Source: Paraburkholderia megapolitana
GTDB taxonomy: Bacteria > Pseudomonadota > Gammaproteobacteria > Burkholderiales > Burkholderiaceae
Reading direction: 5' to 3'
Length of the DNA: 64,000 nucleotides
NCBI RefSeq assembly: GCF_007556815.1
Contig: NZ_CP041745.1
Span: 930,001 to 994,000 of the forward strand
The number at the start of each line of letters is the position of its first letter. Positions within the stretch are counted from its first letter, which is position 1. A program made the position numbers and the translations under genes. A model generated the notes under the pieces. The model had not been told where the DNA came from. It saw nothing but the letters and a program-made list of their open reading frames with translations, and did no database searches. Shown in pieces: positions 1 through 9,053 of the stretch.

Positions 1-8
1 TTCGAACC

Positions 9-3000
9 ATGCCGAGTGACACAACCTTGACGCTTGACCGCCGCACGCCCGGCGACGCGGATTCTGCGAAACCCGCGGGTTCTGCGAATTCCGCGAGTTC
101 CGTGACTCCGGACCAGCCCGCCGACGCGTCCGCGCAGCAGCGCGCCTATGCAATCGCGCGGAAATACGCGGCGTTGCCGGAAGACCGGCGACGTCTCTTT
201 CGCGAGAAGGCGCAGCAGCAGGGCATCGATCCCGCGCGCTTGCCGGTGGTGCCGCTCGTTTCCAGTCACGCATCGCGCTATCCGCTGTCGCATGCGCAGG
301 AGCGTCTGTGGTTTTTGTGGAAGCTCGATCCGCAGAACCCCGCGTACAACCTCGCGCGCGCGGTGCGGCTGACAGGGGCGCTCGATGTGCCCGCGTTGCG
401 TCGCGCGATGGCGGCGCTTGTCGCGCGGCATGGAGCGTTGCGTGCGCGGTTCGTCGAAGAGCAGGGCGTCGCATCGCAGTGGATCGATGCGACGGCCAGC
501 TACAGCTGGCGTGAAATTGCGCTCGACGATCCCGACGCGTTGCGCGACACGCTGCGTGAGCTGGCACGCGAACCGTTCGATCTTTCCGCCGGGCCGTTGC
601 TGCGCGCGAGTCTCGTCGCACTCGGTGGCGAGCGTCACGCGTTGCTGATCGCCACCCATCACATCGTGTCGGATGGCTGGTCGCAGGGGCTGCTGGTGCG
701 CGAGCTGGTCGCGTTGTATCGCGCGGCGCGCCAGGGCGACACCGCGGATCTCGCTGCGGCTTTGCCGCCGCTGCCGATCCATTACGGCGATGTGGCCGCA
801 TGGCAGCGCGAATGGCTCGACAACACGATCGAGAGCGATCTCGCGTACTGGACGCAACAGCTCGGCGGCGACCGGCCGGTGCTCGAACTGCCGCTCGACC
901 GTCCGCGCAATGCGGTGCGCGGCATCGATGGCGGGCGTTGCCGGATCGATGTCGATGCATGGCTGGCGGGCCGGTTGCGCGAACGCGCGCGCGGTCGGCG
1001 TACGACGTTGTTCACATTGCTGCTCGGCGCGTATGCGGTGCTGCTGCATCGCTACGGAGGACAGCGGCATGTGCGGATCGGCGTGCCTTCGGCAGGGCGA
1101 GATCGCAGCGAGACCGAAGGGCTGATCGGTTACTTCGTGAACACGCTGGTGATCGAAGCGGAAGTGGATGGCGCACTGCCGTTCGATGCGCTGCTGGATA
1201 CGCTGCATACGCGCGTGCTGGACGCGCAGGCGCATCAGACGGTGCCATTCGGCCGCATCCTCGACGAGCTGAAAATTGCGCGCGACCTTGGCCGTTCGCC
1301 GCTGTTTCAGGTGATGTTCAATCTCGAGCAGGCGGGCGGCAATGAAGCTGCGGCGACGATGCCTGGTGTGACCGTCGAAGCCGAAGAAGGCGGTACGGAC
1401 ACGGCGCGCTTCGATCTCGTGCTGAACGCGGTCGACGATCGCAGCGGGCTGAAGCTGATGTTCAACTATGCGACTGATGTGTTCGATCGATCGACGATCG
1501 AGCGGTTGTCGGTGCATTACGTTGAGGTGCTGGAGCAACTGGCGGCGGGGGATGGGGTGCGGGTGGGGGCGCTGACGCTGGGTTCTTCTGCTGGAGTGGA
1601 TGTCGCACAGCAGTACGCGTTTGCCTCGCTGGGCGAGCAGTTGGGCGCGCAGGCAGCGCGTTCACCGGATGCAATCGCGGTGCGCTGCGAGGACGCCTCG
1701 TTAAGCTACGCGCAACTCGACGCATGGTCGGGTGCGATTGCTGCACGCCTGGTCGCGCGCGGCGTGCGCGCCGAAACACGCGTGGGCCTGTGCGTGACGC
1801 GTGGCCCGGCGATGCTCGCGGCGCTGCTCGGCGTGATCCGCTCGGGTGGCGCGTTCGTGCCGCTCGACCCGGAGTATCCGGCCGCGCGTCTCGCGCAGAT
1901 GATTGAGGATGCGGGGATCGTGCAGGTGCTCGCCGATGACGCGAGTGCACGACAGGTAGCCGATGTACTGGCGGGTTGTGAAGTGGTGCCGGTGTCGCTC
2001 GATGGCGTACCTGCGGCTGCACCTGTGGTTGCCTTGCACCCGGACCAGCTGGCGTACGTGCTGTACACCTCGGGCTCGACCGGCAAACCCAAGGGCGTAG
2101 CAGTCAGCCACGGCTCGCTGTGGACCCACCTGCAGGACTTCCTGCAGACATACCGCATCACCTCCGCCGATACGGTGCTGCACTCGTCGACGATCAACTT
2201 CGACGTGGCACTGCACGAAACGCTGCCCGCCCTGCTCATGGGCGCGACGGTAGAAATGCGCGGCGTCCAGCCATGGGATCTGCAGAGCCTGAGCGAGCGT
2301 CTGGTGCAGCGTCAGGTGACGTTTGCGCGTATCCCGACCGCGCTGTGGCAGCAGTGGCAGCGCTCGGCGCCGGCGCGCGAGTCGCTGGCGCTGCGCCAGG
2401 TGACAGTCGGTGGTGAAGCACTACCGGGCGATGCGCTGGGCCGCTGGCAGTCGGGACCGCTTGGCGGGATCCGGCTGGATAACCTGTACGGACCGACGGA
2501 AACGACGGTGGCCGCGCTGTACCGCGAAACACTGACAGAGGATGTACAGCAGGTGACGGTGCCGATTGGCAAACCGTACCCGGGTCGCACGGCGCGCGTG
2601 ATCGATGCGTTCGGCGATGCGGCACCGGCGGGCGGTCTTGGAGAGCTGTGCATCGGTGGGCCGACCGTGGCCCGCGGCTACCTGGGACGGGCAGCGCAGA
2701 CAGCGGAGCGCTTCGTGCCGGACCCGTATGGTGAGCCGGGCTCGCGGCAGTACCGCAGTGGCGACCTGTGTCGCATGCGGGCGGACGGCACGGTGGAGTT
2801 CCTCGGACGTCTGGACCAGCAGGTGAAGCTGCGTGGGCAGCGTATCGAACTGGGCGAGATCGAGGCGGTGATGCGCCAGTGCGCGGGTGTGCGCGAGGCG
2901 GCGGTGATCGTCACGGGAGCGGGCGAGCGGCAACGGCTTGCTGGCTATATCGCAGGCGATATCGACACGGGCGTGGTGCAACGCGAACTGGAGCAGAAGC

Positions 3001-5558
3001 TGCCGGCCTACATGGTCCCGTCGACGCTGACGGTGCTGGAGAAGCTGCCGGCGATGCCCAACGGCAAGCTCGACCGCGCGGCGCTGCCGGTACCGCAGGC
3101 ACGCGAGCGCGAGCAGGTGGGCGCACGCAATACGACAGAAGCGAACCTGCTGTCGATCTGGTCGGCGGTACTCGGTCGCGACGATCTGGGCGTGACGGAT
3201 AACTTCTTCGAGGTGGGAGGCGATTCGATCCAGAGCCTGCAGATCATTGCGCGGGCGCGGGAGGCAGGATTGAAGCTCACGCCGCGTCAGGTGTTCGAGC
3301 ATCCGACGGTGGAGCGGCTGGCGTTGCGGGCCGAAGCGGTCGAAGCAGGCGCACAGGACGAAGCAGAGATCACCACGGAGCTCCCGCTCACGCCGATCCA
3401 GCAGTGGTTCTTCGAGCGCTACCCGCAGGGCGAGTCGCACTGGAACCAGTCGGTGCTGCTGAAGGTGGAAGGGCAGCTTGATCCGCAGGCGCTGGAGCAG
3501 GCGGTCAGCGCACTGGGCGCAAGGCACGATGCGTTGCGGCTGCGTTTCGTGCAGACGGAAGCGGGCTGGCGTCAGCGGGTGATTCCCGCAACCGATGTTG
3601 AACAGAACGCACAGGAACACGCACTGATCCATCGCGAGACGCTGAACTCGCTGGAAGAACTCGACGCAGCAGGTCAACGCGTGCAGTCGAGCCTGAGCCT
3701 GACGGAAGGTCCGCTGTGGCGTGTCGGTTACTTCGAGGCGCCACAAAACGAAACACGGCTGCTGGTGGCCATCCACCACCTGGCGGTAGATGGCGTGTCG
3801 TGGCGCGTACTGCTGGAGGAATTGCAGACGGCGTACGCACAGGCCGAACGTCGCGAGACAGTCGCACTACCCGCACCATCGACATCATGGAGTGCATGGG
3901 TACGCCGCGTGCACGACTACGCAGGCCAGGCCGATCGCGTCGCAGAACTCGCGTGGTGGCAAGCCACACTCGATACACCGTCGCTGCGCAGCGGTCCCGT
4001 CTTTGCACCACTTACGCCAACGGCCACGCCGCAGAAAACACTATCGTGGAAGCTATCGCCCGAACGCACCTCGACGCTACTGCGCGAGGCGCCGCGCGCG
4101 TACCGCATGCGCGTCGACGAAGTACTACTCGCAGTGCTGGCGAGCGTCGTCGGGAGCGAAACGGGCCGTAGCGAACTGCTCGTCGAACTCGAAGGGCACG
4201 GCCGCGAGGACGTGATCGACGGTGTCGATCTGAGTCGTACTGTCGGCTGGTTCACGACGCAGTATCCGGTTGCGTTGCCGTGTCACGGTGAGCCTGGCGA
4301 AGCGTTGCATCGCGTGCGCGAGCGGCTCGCAAGCGTGCCGCGGCGCGGCCTGAACTGGGGGCTGTTGTTCAACGGCGCGGATGCCGCGAGCCACGCTGCG
4401 CTTGCCGCGCTGCCGGTGCCCGAAATCAGCTTCAACTACCTGGGCCGCTTCGACCAGACGTTCCAGTCGGCGAGCCGTTTCGACTTTGCGGGCGAATCGT
4501 CGGGCGAAGCGGTCGCGGCATCGACGTTACCGCCGGATCGCGCGCTCGACGTCAACGGCTGGATTGCCGGCGACTCGCTCGAGTTGACGTGGGGCTACGC
4601 GCCGCAACACGTGTCCGATGCGCTCGCCGCGAAACTCGTGGCGGCGTTCGATGCAGCGCTTGCCGCGGCGCTCGATCATCTGTGCGCAGCCGCCGCGAAC
4701 GCGGACGAACCGGCGACACGCCCGGCTATCCCGCTGTCTATCGATCCACGCAGTGTCAACGATGGTGTGATGACGAGCTGGATCGAACGCGCGTCGCTCG
4801 AGGCGTCGTTTGCACCACCCGCGCCGGAAGCACTCGCGCAATGGTTGCGCAGCACCGCTTCGTCGCGGACCGCGTTGCAGCCGGTTGTGCCGCTCAACGC
4901 GCTCGGCGCACCGCATACGTTGTTCTGTCCGCATCCGGGGCACGGGATGATCGGCGAATACCGGACGCTCGCGCACGCACTCAACGGCCGCGCCACGCTG
5001 CACGCGATCCAGGCACCTGGTTTGCGCGATGAGCCATGGCACGGCAACACGTTCGAGGCACTCGCGGCGCATTACGTCGCAAGCGTCGAAGCTGTGCAGC
5101 CGGTGGGCCCGGTCGCGCTACTAGGCTGGTCGTTTGGCGGACGGCTCGCGATCGCCATGGCCGCGCTGCTCGCACAACGTGGCCGCGAGGTGTCGTTTGT
5201 CGGCATCGTCGATACGGCGACGCATTGGGAGCGCGACGCGGAGTCGGACACATCGCCCGACGACGATCCGGCGACCACCGACGCACGCGCGGCACTCGAC
5301 GCAACGTCGTCGTTACTCGGCGCCGCATTCGCCGCCGACGCACTGCACACGCAGCTGCTCGAGCAGCACGTGCTGCCGCACGTCGCCACCGATCTGCACG
5401 TGTGGCGTGCGCTGCGCAATACCGCCGATCCGCGTCGCCGGATGGACTGGGCGCAGCAGACCACGGGACGCACGGTCGACCACCCGGTCGACGCGACACA
5501 CACGAGCATCGTCCATCACCCGGCGTTGCTCGACGCGCTGGTCGCACGGTTCTCCTGA
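9..5558 (+). CDS. Non-ribosomal peptide synthetase, termination module C-A-T-E-TE (siderophore)
   Basis: Single-module NRPS of 1849 residues. Domains in order: condensation (residues ~85-535, HHIVSDG at 217-223); adenylation (~540-1030, YTSGSTGKPKG from 686, NLYGPTETT from 825, terminal NGKLDR); carrier (GGDSIQ, phosphopantetheine Ser1073); epimerization (HHLAVDG at 1256-1262, EGHGRE, then VGWFTTQYP and FNYLGRFDQ signatures); thioesterase (GWSFGG, nucleophile Ser1708; candidate His1831). Aligning the A domain by eye on PheA gives pocket residues D-V-H-R-T-G-L-V-A-K. The module therefore activates one residue, converts it to the D form and releases or cyclizes the peptide. Receptor, binding protein and permease genes follow directly, so the product is probably a siderophore. 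The reading frame is open to the left edge, so an upstream start cannot be excluded. Earlier modules and tailoring genes must lie left of the window. Confidence 0.95.
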   Translation: MPSDTTLTLDRRTPGDADSAKPAGSANSASSVTPDQPADASAQQRAYAIARKYAALPEDRRRLFREKAQQQGIDPARLPVVPLVSSHASRYPLSHAQERLWFLWKLDPQNPAYNLARAVRLTGALDVPALRRAMAALVARHGALRARFVEEQGVASQWIDATASYSWREIALDDPDALRDTLRELAREPFDLSAGPLLRASLVALGGERHALLIATHHIVSDGWSQGLLVRELVALYRAARQGDTADLAAALPPLPIHYGDVAAWQREWLDNTIESDLAYWTQQLGGDRPVLELPLDRPRNAVRGIDGGRCRIDVDAWLAGRLRERARGRRTTLFTLLLGAYAVLLHRYGGQRHVRIGVPSAGRDRSETEGLIGYFVNTLVIEAEVDGALPFDALLDTLHTRVLDAQAHQTVPFGRILDELKIARDLGRSPLFQVMFNLEQAGGNEAAATMPGVTVEAEEGGTDTARFDLVLNAVDDRSGLKLMFNYATDVFDRSTIERLSVHYVEVLEQLAAGDGVRVGALTLGSSAGVDVAQQYAFASLGEQLGAQAARSPDAIAVRCEDASLSYAQLDAWSGAIAARLVARGVRAETRVGLCVTRGPAMLAALLGVIRSGGAFVPLDPEYPAARLAQMIEDAGIVQVLADDASARQVADVLAGCEVVPVSLDGVPAAAPVVALHPDQLAYVLYTSGSTGKPKGVAVSHGSLWTHLQDFLQTYRITSADTVLHSSTINFDVALHETLPALLMGATVEMRGVQPWDLQSLSERLVQRQVTFARIPTALWQQWQRSAPARESLALRQVTVGGEALPGDALGRWQSGPLGGIRLDNLYGPTETTVAALYRETLTEDVQQVTVPIGKPYPGRTARVIDAFGDAAPAGGLGELCIGGPTVARGYLGRAAQTAERFVPDPYGEPGSRQYRSGDLCRMRADGTVEFLGRLDQQVKLRGQRIELGEIEAVMRQCAGVREAAVIVTGAGERQRLAGYIAGDIDTGVVQRELEQKLPAYMVPSTLTVLEKLPAMPNGKLDRAALPVPQAREREQVGARNTTEANLLSIWSAVLGRDDLGVTDNFFEVGGDSIQSLQIIARAREAGLKLTPRQVFEHPTVERLALRAEAVEAGAQDEAEITTELPLTPIQQWFFERYPQGESHWNQSVLLKVEGQLDPQALEQAVSALGARHDALRLRFVQTEAGWRQRVIPATDVEQNAQEHALIHRETLNSLEELDAAGQRVQSSLSLTEGPLWRVGYFEAPQNETRLLVAIHHLAVDGVSWRVLLEELQTAYAQAERRETVALPAPSTSWSAWVRRVHDYAGQADRVAELAWWQATLDTPSLRSGPVFAPLTPTATPQKTLSWKLSPERTSTLLREAPRAYRMRVDEVLLAVLASVVGSETGRSELLVELEGHGREDVIDGVDLSRTVGWFTTQYPVALPCHGEPGEALHRVRERLASVPRRGLNWGLLFNGADAASHAALAALPVPEISFNYLGRFDQTFQSASRFDFAGESSGEAVAASTLPPDRALDVNGWIAGDSLELTWGYAPQHVSDALAAKLVAAFDAALAAALDHLCAAAANADEPATRPAIPLSIDPRSVNDGVMTSWIERASLEASFAPPAPEALAQWLRSTASSRTALQPVVPLNALGAPHTLFCPHPGHGMIGEYRTLAHALNGRATLHAIQAPGLRDEPWHGNTFEALAAHYVASVEAVQPVGPVALLGWSFGGRLAIAMAALLAQRGREVSFVGIVDTATHWERDAESDTSPDDDPATTDARAALDATSSLLGAAFAADALHTQLLEQHVLPHVATDLHVWRALRNTADPRRRMDWAQQTTGRTVDHPVDATHTSIVHHPALLDALVARFS

Positions 5559-5582
5559 ACCGGGAAAAAGACGGGAAAGGGT

Positions 5583-5600
5583 GGCGAACGCGGGTTCGCC
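5583..5600 (+). terminator. Hairpin after the NRPS gene, possible attenuator or weak terminator
   Basis: Arms GGCGAAC and GTTCGCC (7 bp) separated by a 4-base loop, 25 nt after the NRPS stop. No U-tract follows, so a true intrinsic terminator is doubtful. Confidence 0.3.
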
Positions 5601-5698
5601 GCCCCGTTCCAGACTAGCGCCGATTTGCCGCCACCCCTTTCCTGGCGGGCGTTTGCCCGAATTGCTGTACTGCCCTCAGGGGTTTTATTGATTTTGAA

Positions 5699-5713
5699 TG
5701 ATATTGATTCTCG
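5699..5713 (+). promoter_or_regulatory. Putative Fur box upstream of the siderophore receptor
   Basis: TGATATTGATTCTCG matches the 7-1-7 Fur consensus (TGATAAT-N-ATTATCA) at 11 of 14 positions. It lies in an AT-rich island about 100 nt before the receptor start, inside an otherwise GC-rich region. Iron repression of the receptor and the transport genes behind it is the natural reading. No Fur protein is encoded here. Confidence 0.55.
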
Positions 5714-5813
5714 TTTGTATTAATATGCAGCGTTTATCGCAAAAACCCATCGGAAAACTCTCATCGGCGGCACTGCCGGCTCGTTATCGGTTCAATCGGG
5801 GAAGTCAAAAAAA

Positions 5814-8030
5814 ATGAGGAAGCAACAGGTCGGAAAGTCTTTTGGGCTGCGTTTGCGGCCGGGTCACGTCGCGCTGATGCTCGGCGTCATGGCGCTCGCC
5901 GCGCGGGCGCAGGAGGTCGCGCCTGCCGCTACCGCGCCGGCACCGGCGAAGGGTGCTTCGTCCGTGTCGGCGACTGCGACGGACTCGCACACGCTGCCGG
6001 CGATCAAGGTCAATAGTTCGGCGCAAAACCCGCAAGGCCCCGGTGTCGGCTACGTCGCAAAACGCTCGAAGACCGGCACGAAGACCGACTCCGCGTTGAT
6101 CACGAATCCGCAGAGCATCTCGGTCGTTACGCGCCAGCAGATGGACGACCTCGGCGCGCAGACCATCGATCAGGCGCTGCGCTACAGCGCGGGTGTCTAC
6201 ACCCAGGATGGCACCGACGTGCGTTTCGACCAGTTGCGCGGCCGCGGCTTCGATCTCGATTCGTACCTCGACGGGCTGCATCTGTACCAGTCGCCGCGCT
6301 TCGCGACACCGCGTATCGACCCGTACTTCCTCGAACGCATGGAAGTGCTGCACGGGCCGGCGTCGGTGCTGTACGGGCAAGGTAGCCCCGGCGGTCTCGT
6401 CAACTACGTAAGCAAGCTGCCGACCGAAGAGCCGTATCACGAAGTGATGATGCAGGCCGGCAATCACGATAACTACCAGTTGGGCTTCGACTTCAGCGGT
6501 CCGGTCGATGAAGCCGGCACGGTGCTGTATCGCGTGACGGGTATTGGCCGCACGGCGGAAACCCAGGTCAGCGCGATCAAGGACCAGCGAATCGCGATCG
6601 CGCCGTCCGTGACGTTGCGCCCGAACCGCGACACGACGTTTACGCTGCAAGGCAGCTTCCAGCGCGATCCGAACGGCGGCCTGTTCAATCCGGTCACCGC
6701 GAGCGGCACGATCATCTCGAACCCGAACGGCCACATCAGCCCGGGCCAGTACTTCGGCAATCCGAATACCGACGACATGCAGCGCACGCAGTACTGGTTC
6801 GGCTACCAGTTCGACCAGCGCCTGAACGACACCTTCAGCATTTCGCAGAACCTGCGCTATCTGCACATCGACGAGCGCTACTACCAGACCTCGATCACGA
6901 GCGCGCCCGCGGCCGACAATCGCACGGTGTACCTGTGGTCGAATACCGACGACGAGCACTACTCGCAGTTCGAAGTCGATACGCACGGACAGGCGAAATT
7001 CGCGACCGGTCCGGTTCAGCACACGGTGCTGCTCGGCCTCGACTATCAACGTACGTTGCTCGGCGACAGTTACGGCGGTGGCATTGCCGGTACGGTGAAC
7101 ATTTTCAATCCGAATGTCTCGGGCCTGAAAACGATCACGGCCAACCAGCGCGGCGACTGGTCGTCGAGCACGGTGGGTCTCTATCTGCAGGATGAAGCGC
7201 GCTATCGCAACTGGGTGCTCACAGTCGGCCTGCGCGAGGACTTCGTCGGCACGAACCAGCAGTTCACTTCGCCGGCCAACTCGTTCCCTCCGACAGGTCT
7301 CAATCACGCAAACGATCACGCGTTCACGTACCGCGCCGGTCTTGCGTATGAGTTCGACAACGGCATCGTGCCGTTCGTCAGCTACGCGAAGTCGTTCCAG
7401 CCGATCCTCGGTTCGACGTACAGCGGCGCGGCGTTCACGCCGACCACCGGCAAGCAGGTCGAAGCCGGTGTGCGTTATCAGCCGAAGGGATTCGACGGTT
7501 ACTTCTCGCTGTCGGCGTACAACCTGACGCAGGACAACGTCTCGACGACCGACCCGCAGCACCAGCAGTTCTCGATCCAGACGGGCCAGGTGCGCTCGCG
7601 CGGTATCGAAATGGAAGCGCACGCGAACGTCACCGAAAACGTGAAGCTGATCGCGTCGTACTCGTACCTGAACCAGATCGTCACCGAGAGCACGACGGCC
7701 AACTACGGCAAGCGCCCGACCTATGCGCCGCGCCATACCGCCGCGCTGTGGGCCGACTACACGTTCCATCAAGGGCCGCTGCGTAACTTCGGCTTCGGCT
7801 CGGGTGTGCGCTATGTGAGCCAGAGCGAGGGCGACCAGTTCGATTCGTTCCAGGTGCCGTCGCGCGTGCTCGTCGATCTCGGCGCGCACTACACGCTGAA
7901 GGACTGGACGCTCGCGTTGAACGTCAACAACCTGTTCAACCGCGAGTACATCGCCTACTGTAACCTCTCGTCCGTATGTTTCTGGGGTTCGACGCGGACG
8001 GTTCTCGGCACCGCGCGTTATCAATGGTGA
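5814..8030 (+). CDS. TonB-dependent ferric-siderophore receptor
   Basis: Outer-membrane receptor of 738 residues, importing the ferric siderophore with energy from TonB-ExbB-ExbD. An N-terminal signal peptide ends near ALAARAQ. The plug domain follows (typical SISVVTRQQMDDLGAQTIDQAL and LRGRGFD signatures, then ERMEVLHGPASVLYGQGSPGG). The rest is a 22-strand-type barrel rich in alternating aromatic residues, ending in an aromatic residue (ARYQW) as needed for Bam-dependent assembly. Length and motifs fit the FhuA/FoxA/FpvA siderophore class. A putative Fur box precedes it, and the NRPS ends 255 nt upstream. It probably recognises the product of that NRPS. There is no extra N-terminal signalling domain, so it is not a transducing receptor that works with a FecR-type regulator. 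Confidence 0.93.
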   Translation: MRKQQVGKSFGLRLRPGHVALMLGVMALAARAQEVAPAATAPAPAKGASSVSATATDSHTLPAIKVNSSAQNPQGPGVGYVAKRSKTGTKTDSALITNPQSISVVTRQQMDDLGAQTIDQALRYSAGVYTQDGTDVRFDQLRGRGFDLDSYLDGLHLYQSPRFATPRIDPYFLERMEVLHGPASVLYGQGSPGGLVNYVSKLPTEEPYHEVMMQAGNHDNYQLGFDFSGPVDEAGTVLYRVTGIGRTAETQVSAIKDQRIAIAPSVTLRPNRDTTFTLQGSFQRDPNGGLFNPVTASGTIISNPNGHISPGQYFGNPNTDDMQRTQYWFGYQFDQRLNDTFSISQNLRYLHIDERYYQTSITSAPAADNRTVYLWSNTDDEHYSQFEVDTHGQAKFATGPVQHTVLLGLDYQRTLLGDSYGGGIAGTVNIFNPNVSGLKTITANQRGDWSSSTVGLYLQDEARYRNWVLTVGLREDFVGTNQQFTSPANSFPPTGLNHANDHAFTYRAGLAYEFDNGIVPFVSYAKSFQPILGSTYSGAAFTPTTGKQVEAGVRYQPKGFDGYFSLSAYNLTQDNVSTTDPQHQQFSIQTGQVRSRGIEMEAHANVTENVKLIASYSYLNQIVTESTTANYGKRPTYAPRHTAALWADYTFHQGPLRNFGFGSGVRYVSQSEGDQFDSFQVPSRVLVDLGAHYTLKDWTLALNVNNLFNREYIAYCNLSSVCFWGSTRTVLGTARYQW

Positions 8031-8078
8031 TGGTCAGATGCTGTCGATTCACATGCAAGGCAGGCGGCCCATGTCGTC

Positions 8079-9053
8079 ATGCTGAACGGAAAGTCGCTTA
8101 AACGCGTTAACCGCGGGCGCCGCCAGGCGCTCGCCGGTCTCGGCGCGGTGGCGTTTGCCGCGTCGACTTCTGCCGCGGTCTCCGCGGCGGTTTCGTCTGT
8201 GGCTAGTGCTGCGTCTACGCCGGCGGCGTCGACGATGTCGCCCGCACTGCCGCGCAACGCGCGCATCGTCGTGCTCGACTGGGGCTTGATCGAAGTCGTG
8301 CTGTCGCTCGATGTCGTGCCGGTCGGCGTGTCGCGACCCGTGTGGTACACGCGGCTCGACGGCAATCCGCCGCTACCCGCGACGGTCGTCGATACCGGCC
8401 TGCTGTTCCAGCCGAATTTCGAAGTGCTCGAAGCGCTCAAGCCCGATCTGATCGTCGTGACGCCGTGGCACGCGCCGTTGCGTGGGTTGCTCGAGCGCGT
8501 CGCACCGACCTTCACGGTGACGATGTTCGGTCCGGGCCTCGATATCTATTCCACGGTGCGCACGGCAACGCGGCAACTGGCCGCGAAGCTCGGCCGCGAC
8601 GCCGAAGCCGATGTGCTGCTGCAGCGTACGGACCAGCAGATCGCTACAGCCGCGCAAGCTATCGCCACGACGCGCGACGTGCGCCGGCCGCTGTACCTGC
8701 TGCGGCCGCTCGACGGCCGGCACGTGGCGGTGGCCGGTCCGCACAGTCTGTTCGGCGGTGTGATGGGCGAACTCGGGCTCGTCAACGCGTGGCAGGGTTC
8801 GACCGATCCGCTCGGGATGGGCGAGACCGATCTCGCCGCGCTCGCGCAACATGCCGACTCGCAGGTCGTATTGTCCGGCACGCCGCCTGGTGTCCTCGCG
8901 GAGTTGTCGCGCAGTCCGCTCTGGCGTTCGCTGCCGTTCGTCGCGCAGCATCGCGTGCGGCAGATCGGCATGTTTCCGACTGCCGGCGGCCTCGTGGCGG
9001 CGACGCGCTTCGCGACCGCGCTTGCGCAGGCGCTGCAAGGAGTGTCTTCATGA
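8079..9053 (+). CDS. Ferric-siderophore periplasmic binding protein (FhuD-like)
   Basis: 324-residue class III binding protein that would carry the ferric siderophore from the receptor to the inner-membrane permease. The N-terminus contains RRQALAGL followed by a hydrophobic, Ala-rich stretch, which resembles a Tat signal. The mature part shows the FhuD/BtuF-type fold signature: ARIVVLDWGLIEVVLSLDVVPVGVS, then LFQPNFEVLEALKPDLIVVTP, a long connecting helix and the C-terminal lobe. It starts 48 nt after the receptor, and its stop overlaps the permease start (ATGA at 9050-9053), indicating translational coupling. The exact ligand is inferred from the locus only. Confidence 0.9.
   Translation: MLNGKSLKRVNRGRRQALAGLGAVAFAASTSAAVSAAVSSVASAASTPAASTMSPALPRNARIVVLDWGLIEVVLSLDVVPVGVSRPVWYTRLDGNPPLPATVVDTGLLFQPNFEVLEALKPDLIVVTPWHAPLRGLLERVAPTFTVTMFGPGLDIYSTVRTATRQLAAKLGRDAEADVLLQRTDQQIATAAQAIATTRDVRRPLYLLRPLDGRHVAVAGPHSLFGGVMGELGLVNAWQGSTDPLGMGETDLAALAQHADSQVVLSGTPPGVLAELSRSPLWRSLPFVAQHRVRQIGMFPTAGGLVAATRFATALAQALQGVSS

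Noticed and set aside
2421..3779. 452-codon minus-strand frame inside the NRPS gene
   Set aside because: Antisense to coding sequence with Arg/His/Leu-rich low-complexity composition and no recognisable motif.
5805..8024. Open frame of 739 codons on the minus strand, opposite the TonB receptor gene
   Set aside because: It is a mirror of the GC-rich plus-strand gene: Arg/His-rich composition, no domain pattern and no ribosome site. The receptor gene on the other strand is unmistakable.
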